Shown here in pieces: positions 5,273-7,563 of a stretch of DNA of 7,563 nucleotides. A model generated the notes under the pieces. The model searched no databases and had not been told where the DNA came from. It saw nothing but the letters and a program-made list of their open reading frames with translations. Every line of letters starts with the position of its first letter. Positions within the stretch are counted from its first letter, which is position 1. The position numbers were made by a program, and so were the translations under genes. This stretch comes from Thiotrichales bacterium (lineage in GTDB: Bacteria > Pseudomonadota > Gammaproteobacteria > Thiomicrospirales > Thiomicrospiraceae), in contig JACXUQ010000056.1 of NCBI GenBank assembly GCA_014763835.1, positions 1-7,563 of the forward strand. The letters are read 5' to 3'.

Positions 5273-6388
5273 TTAGTTTGGCGCTTTGGACTCGTCGGGC
5301 GCCGCTTCATTAAACAAGTGCAGTGTCCGCGTCGGGAAAGCGATCTCGGCGCCCTGCGCTTCGATAATACCGGCTACTTTCAGCAACACATCCTCTTTGA
5401 TCTCGTGAAAACGGATCCACTCGGTGGTCTTGGTAAAAGTATAGATAAAAAAATCCAGCGATGACGGCCCGAACTGGTTGAAATTGACGATCATCGTCTG
5501 AGTCGTGTCGATTTCCGGATGCGCCCGCAGCATCTCCTTGACCGCCGCGGTAATGGCATGCATTTTATGCACATCCGCATAGCGGATGCCGATGGTCTCC
5601 TTGATACGGCGATTGGTCATGCGCGACGGGTTTTCGATCGCGATTGTGGAGAAAATGCCGTTGGGAATGTAAAGCGGGCGCTTGTCGAAGGTTCTCACCG
5701 TGGTCATGCGCCAACCGATATGCTCTACCGTGCCCTCAATCTCCTTGTCGGGCGAACGAATCCAGTCGCCGACGGTAAACGGTTTGTCCATATAGAGCAT
5801 CAGTCCGCCAAACAGATTGCCCAGCAGGTCCTTGGCGGCAAAGCCGACCGCGATACCGCCTACCCCGCCAAACGCCAGCAAACCGGTGAGGCTGACCCCA
5901 AAGGCGTTGAGAAAGAAAAGAAGGGTGACCACAAACGCCACCAGCTTGATAATTTTGGCGAAGGCCTCCACCGTGACATGATCAAGCCGTTCGCTTTCAC
6001 GCGCATATTCCTTGAGGTGCAATTCCAGACGCTGCACCAAGCGGATGACAAACCAACCGAACGACAGCGTCAAAACCGTCGATTTAAGCGTCTGAATCCA
6101 AGCCAAACTATCGACAAAAAGCTGAAAATGCAGGATCAGCGTCGTCAGCGCCAGAAAGCTGCCGTTGAGCCAGATAAAAAACGAAAACGGTGCCCGCGCC
6201 GCATCCACAAAGCTGTCCATCCAGACTTTATGGGTTTTAAGCAGATGGAAGTGCAGACGGCGCAGTAGACCACGCTGAATCAGATCGGCCAGTAGCGTGA
6301 CCAGTAAGATGCCGCTGACCATGAGTATCCACGCCTGGCTGCCGAACAGCCCCACCAGTTGCGCCCAACTTTGCTGCAGCCACGCCAT
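5273..6388 (-). CDS. MscS-family small-conductance mechanosensitive channel
   Basis: Inner-membrane channel of 371 residues expected to open under membrane tension and release solutes on osmotic downshift. Hydrophobic segments lie near residues 19-38, 68-90, 100-118, 143-163 and 166-198, giving five helices as in the YnaI/YbdG-type relatives, against three in E. coli MscS. The last is the glycine/alanine-rich pore helix (LLAFGGVGGIAVGFAAKDLLGN, 170-191). It runs into the conserved beta domain start GLMLYMDKPFTVGDWI (195-210). VEHIGWRMTTVRTFD (221-235), IPNGIFS (241-247) and the C-terminal FPTRTLHL (351-358) are further family marks. The start ATG (6388-6386) overlaps the nagZ TGA by one base, and GGAG lies 8 bases before it, so translation is probably coupled to nagZ. 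The shared terminator at 5201-5251 ends the transcript. Confidence 0.94.
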   Translation of the reverse strand: MAWLQQSWAQLVGLFGSQAWILMVSGILLVTLLADLIQRGLLRRLHFHLLKTHKVWMDSFVDAARAPFSFFIWLNGSFLALTTLILHFQLFVDSLAWIQTLKSTVLTLSFGWFVIRLVQRLELHLKEYARESERLDHVTVEAFAKIIKLVAFVVTLLFFLNAFGVSLTGLLAFGGVGGIAVGFAAKDLLGNLFGGLMLYMDKPFTVGDWIRSPDKEIEGTVEHIGWRMTTVRTFDKRPLYIPNGIFSTIAIENPSRMTNRRIKETIGIRYADVHKMHAITAAVKEMLRAHPEIDTTQTMIVNFNQFGPSSLDFFIYTFTKTTEWIRFHEIKEDVLLKVAGIIEAQGAEIAFPTRTLHLFNEAAPDESKAPN

Positions 6389-7458
6389 CAGATCAGCTCC
6401 TGCTGGGCGTTGAGACGGTTGAGTTCATTCAAAACCGTCACCGCCGCCTGCCACAGCGGATGATAAGGCAACTTGCGGAACTCGATTCGTTCATGGGCAT
6501 GCAAGCGGATCAAGCGGGCATGCGACAGCGCGCCGGCATGCCAGTTTACATGCGCCAACACCTCGTCGGCGGCAAGCGGATCATTGCACACCAGCACCAG
6601 ATCGCAGCCGGCCTGCAAGGCTTTAAGCACACGCTCTGAAGCCGGGCCGTAAGCCGCGGCGGCACGCATACTCATGTCGTCGCTGATAATCGCCCCTTCA
6701 AAATGGCACTGTTTGCGCAGCACCGTCTGCAACCAATAGTGTGAAAAACCGGCCGGCAGCGGATCGACTTTGGAATAGATCACGTGTGCCGGCATAACCG
6801 CGTCCACGCCGTGCTCGATCAGGCTCAGAAACGGCTGCATGTCCTTCTGCTGAATTTCCGCAAAAGCGCGTTCGTCTACGGCGACTTCGGTATGGGTGTC
6901 GGCTTCGATATAGCCGTGCCCAGGGAAATGTTTGGCCACCGAAGCCATACCCGCCTTACGCATACCGGTCATTAAATGGAACGCCAACTTGGCCACCGTC
7001 TGCGGTTGCATCGCAAAGGCGCGATCGCCAATCACCTTGCTCCCGCCGTAATCCAAGTCGAGAACCGGCGCAAAACTGAAATCCACGCCCACCGCCAGCA
7101 ATTCGGTCGCCAACAACCAGCCGAGCTTTTCGGCGGCATCACAGGCAAACTGGGGGTTTTGCGCATAGGCCTGCCCCAGGGTGCGCATCGGCGGGAGGCG
7201 GCTGAAGCCGTCACGGAAACGCTGCACCCGTCCGCCCTCGTGGTCCACGCCGATCAGTAGGCGCGGATGGCGCAAAGCGTGAATCGATGCCGTCAGCTTT
7301 TGCAACTGCTCCACCGATTCAAAATTACGGCTAAAGAGAATCACACCGGCCACCAACGGATCCATCAGACGCTCGATTTCGTGCGGCTGCAAAACGGTGC
7401 CCTCAATATCAACCATTACCGAGCCTAACGACATGGCTTTACCGGCGCTTAAATTCAT
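6388..7458 (-). CDS. nagZ: Beta-N-acetylhexosaminidase NagZ
   Basis: Cytoplasmic glycoside hydrolase family 3 enzyme that removes GlcNAc from anhydro-MurNAc(-peptide) muropeptides during peptidoglycan recycling. In many gammaproteobacteria its products also control AmpC beta-lactamase induction through AmpR; no such genes are seen here. The 356-residue protein is a single TIM-barrel domain like E. coli NagZ (about 341). Seen are VDHEGGRVQRFRDGFSRLP (71-89), the KHFPGHG loop (176-182), the D187/H189 catalytic dyad (EADTH) and the nucleophile D260 (ISDDMSM). The ATG at 7458 is chosen because AAGGA stands 6 bases before it. The next ATG (7434, residue 9) would align better with the E. coli start but has no ribosome site. 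It is the first gene of a two-gene leftward unit with the MscS-type channel. Confidence 0.96.
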   Translation of the reverse strand: MNLSAGKAMSLGSVMVDIEGTVLQPHEIERLMDPLVAGVILFSRNFESVEQLQKLTASIHALRHPRLLIGVDHEGGRVQRFRDGFSRLPPMRTLGQAYAQNPQFACDAAEKLGWLLATELLAVGVDFSFAPVLDLDYGGSKVIGDRAFAMQPQTVAKLAFHLMTGMRKAGMASVAKHFPGHGYIEADTHTEVAVDERAFAEIQQKDMQPFLSLIEHGVDAVMPAHVIYSKVDPLPAGFSHYWLQTVLRKQCHFEGAIISDDMSMRAAAAYGPASERVLKALQAGCDLVLVCNDPLAADEVLAHVNWHAGALSHARLIRLHAHERIEFRKLPYHPLWQAAVTVLNELNRLNAQQELI

Positions 7459-7505
7459 AGAGTTTCCTTATAAAGTCGCGGTGCGAAAGTTGCAAAATTT
7501 CCGCT

Positions 7506-7534
7506 ATGATAACCAAAAAAAGCGACAGTCTGAA
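7506..7534 (-). promoter_or_regulatory. Possible promoter for nagZ-mscS
   Basis: On the minus strand TTCAGA (7534-7529, four of six matches) and TATCAT (7511-7506, five of six) are 17 bp apart. Transcription would begin near 7499, leaving a leader of about 40 bases that includes the nagZ ribosome site. The match is moderate. The last hundred bases of the window (7459-7563) contain no gene that I can support. Confidence 0.35.
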
Positions 7535-7563
7535 CCGCCCTTGCGTACGATCTTCAATTAAAT

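Noticed and set aside
5519..6268. Long plus-strand ORF (249 codons) opposite the MscS-type gene
   Set aside because: It is fully antisense to a clear MscS-family protein, and its product is rich in H, R, K and Q with no recognisable domain, typical of a shadow frame.
7467..7495. TTGCAA and TATAAG (17-bp spacing, minus strand) as the nagZ promoter
   Set aside because: The spacing is ideal, but transcription would start just before the ATG and leave the good AAGGA ribosome site outside the message; the candidate at 7506-7534 fits better.

Overview
The window looks like ordinary chromosomal DNA from a gammaproteobacterium. The DapE, MurB and NagZ proteins align over their whole length, from memory, with the enterobacterial enzymes, and the yffB-dapE gene order is the one found in Escherichia coli. 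The protein style and roughly 50% GC would fit a Thiomicrospira/Hydrogenovibrio-like sulfur oxidiser, but that is a weak inference. I see no phage, transposon, CRISPR or defence genes and no RNA genes.

Layout. The left end (1-81) may hold the start of a leftward gene running off the edge. A rightward group follows: an ArsC/Spx-fold protein (yffB, 148-486), the lysine/DAP enzyme dapE (576-1709, with its own recognisable promoter), and a small two-helix membrane protein of unknown function (1722-1985). A single-domain cyclic-nucleotide-binding-like protein (2097-2576) comes next. It ends in a perfect 24-bp palindrome followed by a strong bidirectional terminator (2598-2625). That terminator is shared with a convergent, leftward neurotransmitter:sodium symporter (2624-4072). 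The symporter and rightward murB (4160-5182) diverge from an 87-bp gap in which two perfect TATAAT boxes face each other as an inverted repeat. MurB ends in a hairpin at its stop codon and a 19-bp-stem terminator (5201-5251), shared with the leftward nagZ-mscS pair (7458-5273). In that pair the nagZ stop and the channel start overlap by one base.

Theme. Three of the eight complete genes serve the cell wall: DapE makes the precursor of meso-diaminopimelate and lysine, MurB completes UDP-MurNAc, and NagZ trims recycled muropeptides. The MscS-type channel coupled to nagZ protects the envelope from osmotic stress. The symporter and the cNMP-like protein have no clear link to that theme.

I did not find a convincing undescribed system. 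The points most worth a second look are the cNMP-domain protein that lacks the phosphate-binding arginine, the palindrome on its stop codon, the face-to-face promoters between the symporter and murB, the unknown small membrane protein after dapE, and the nagZ-mscS coupling.
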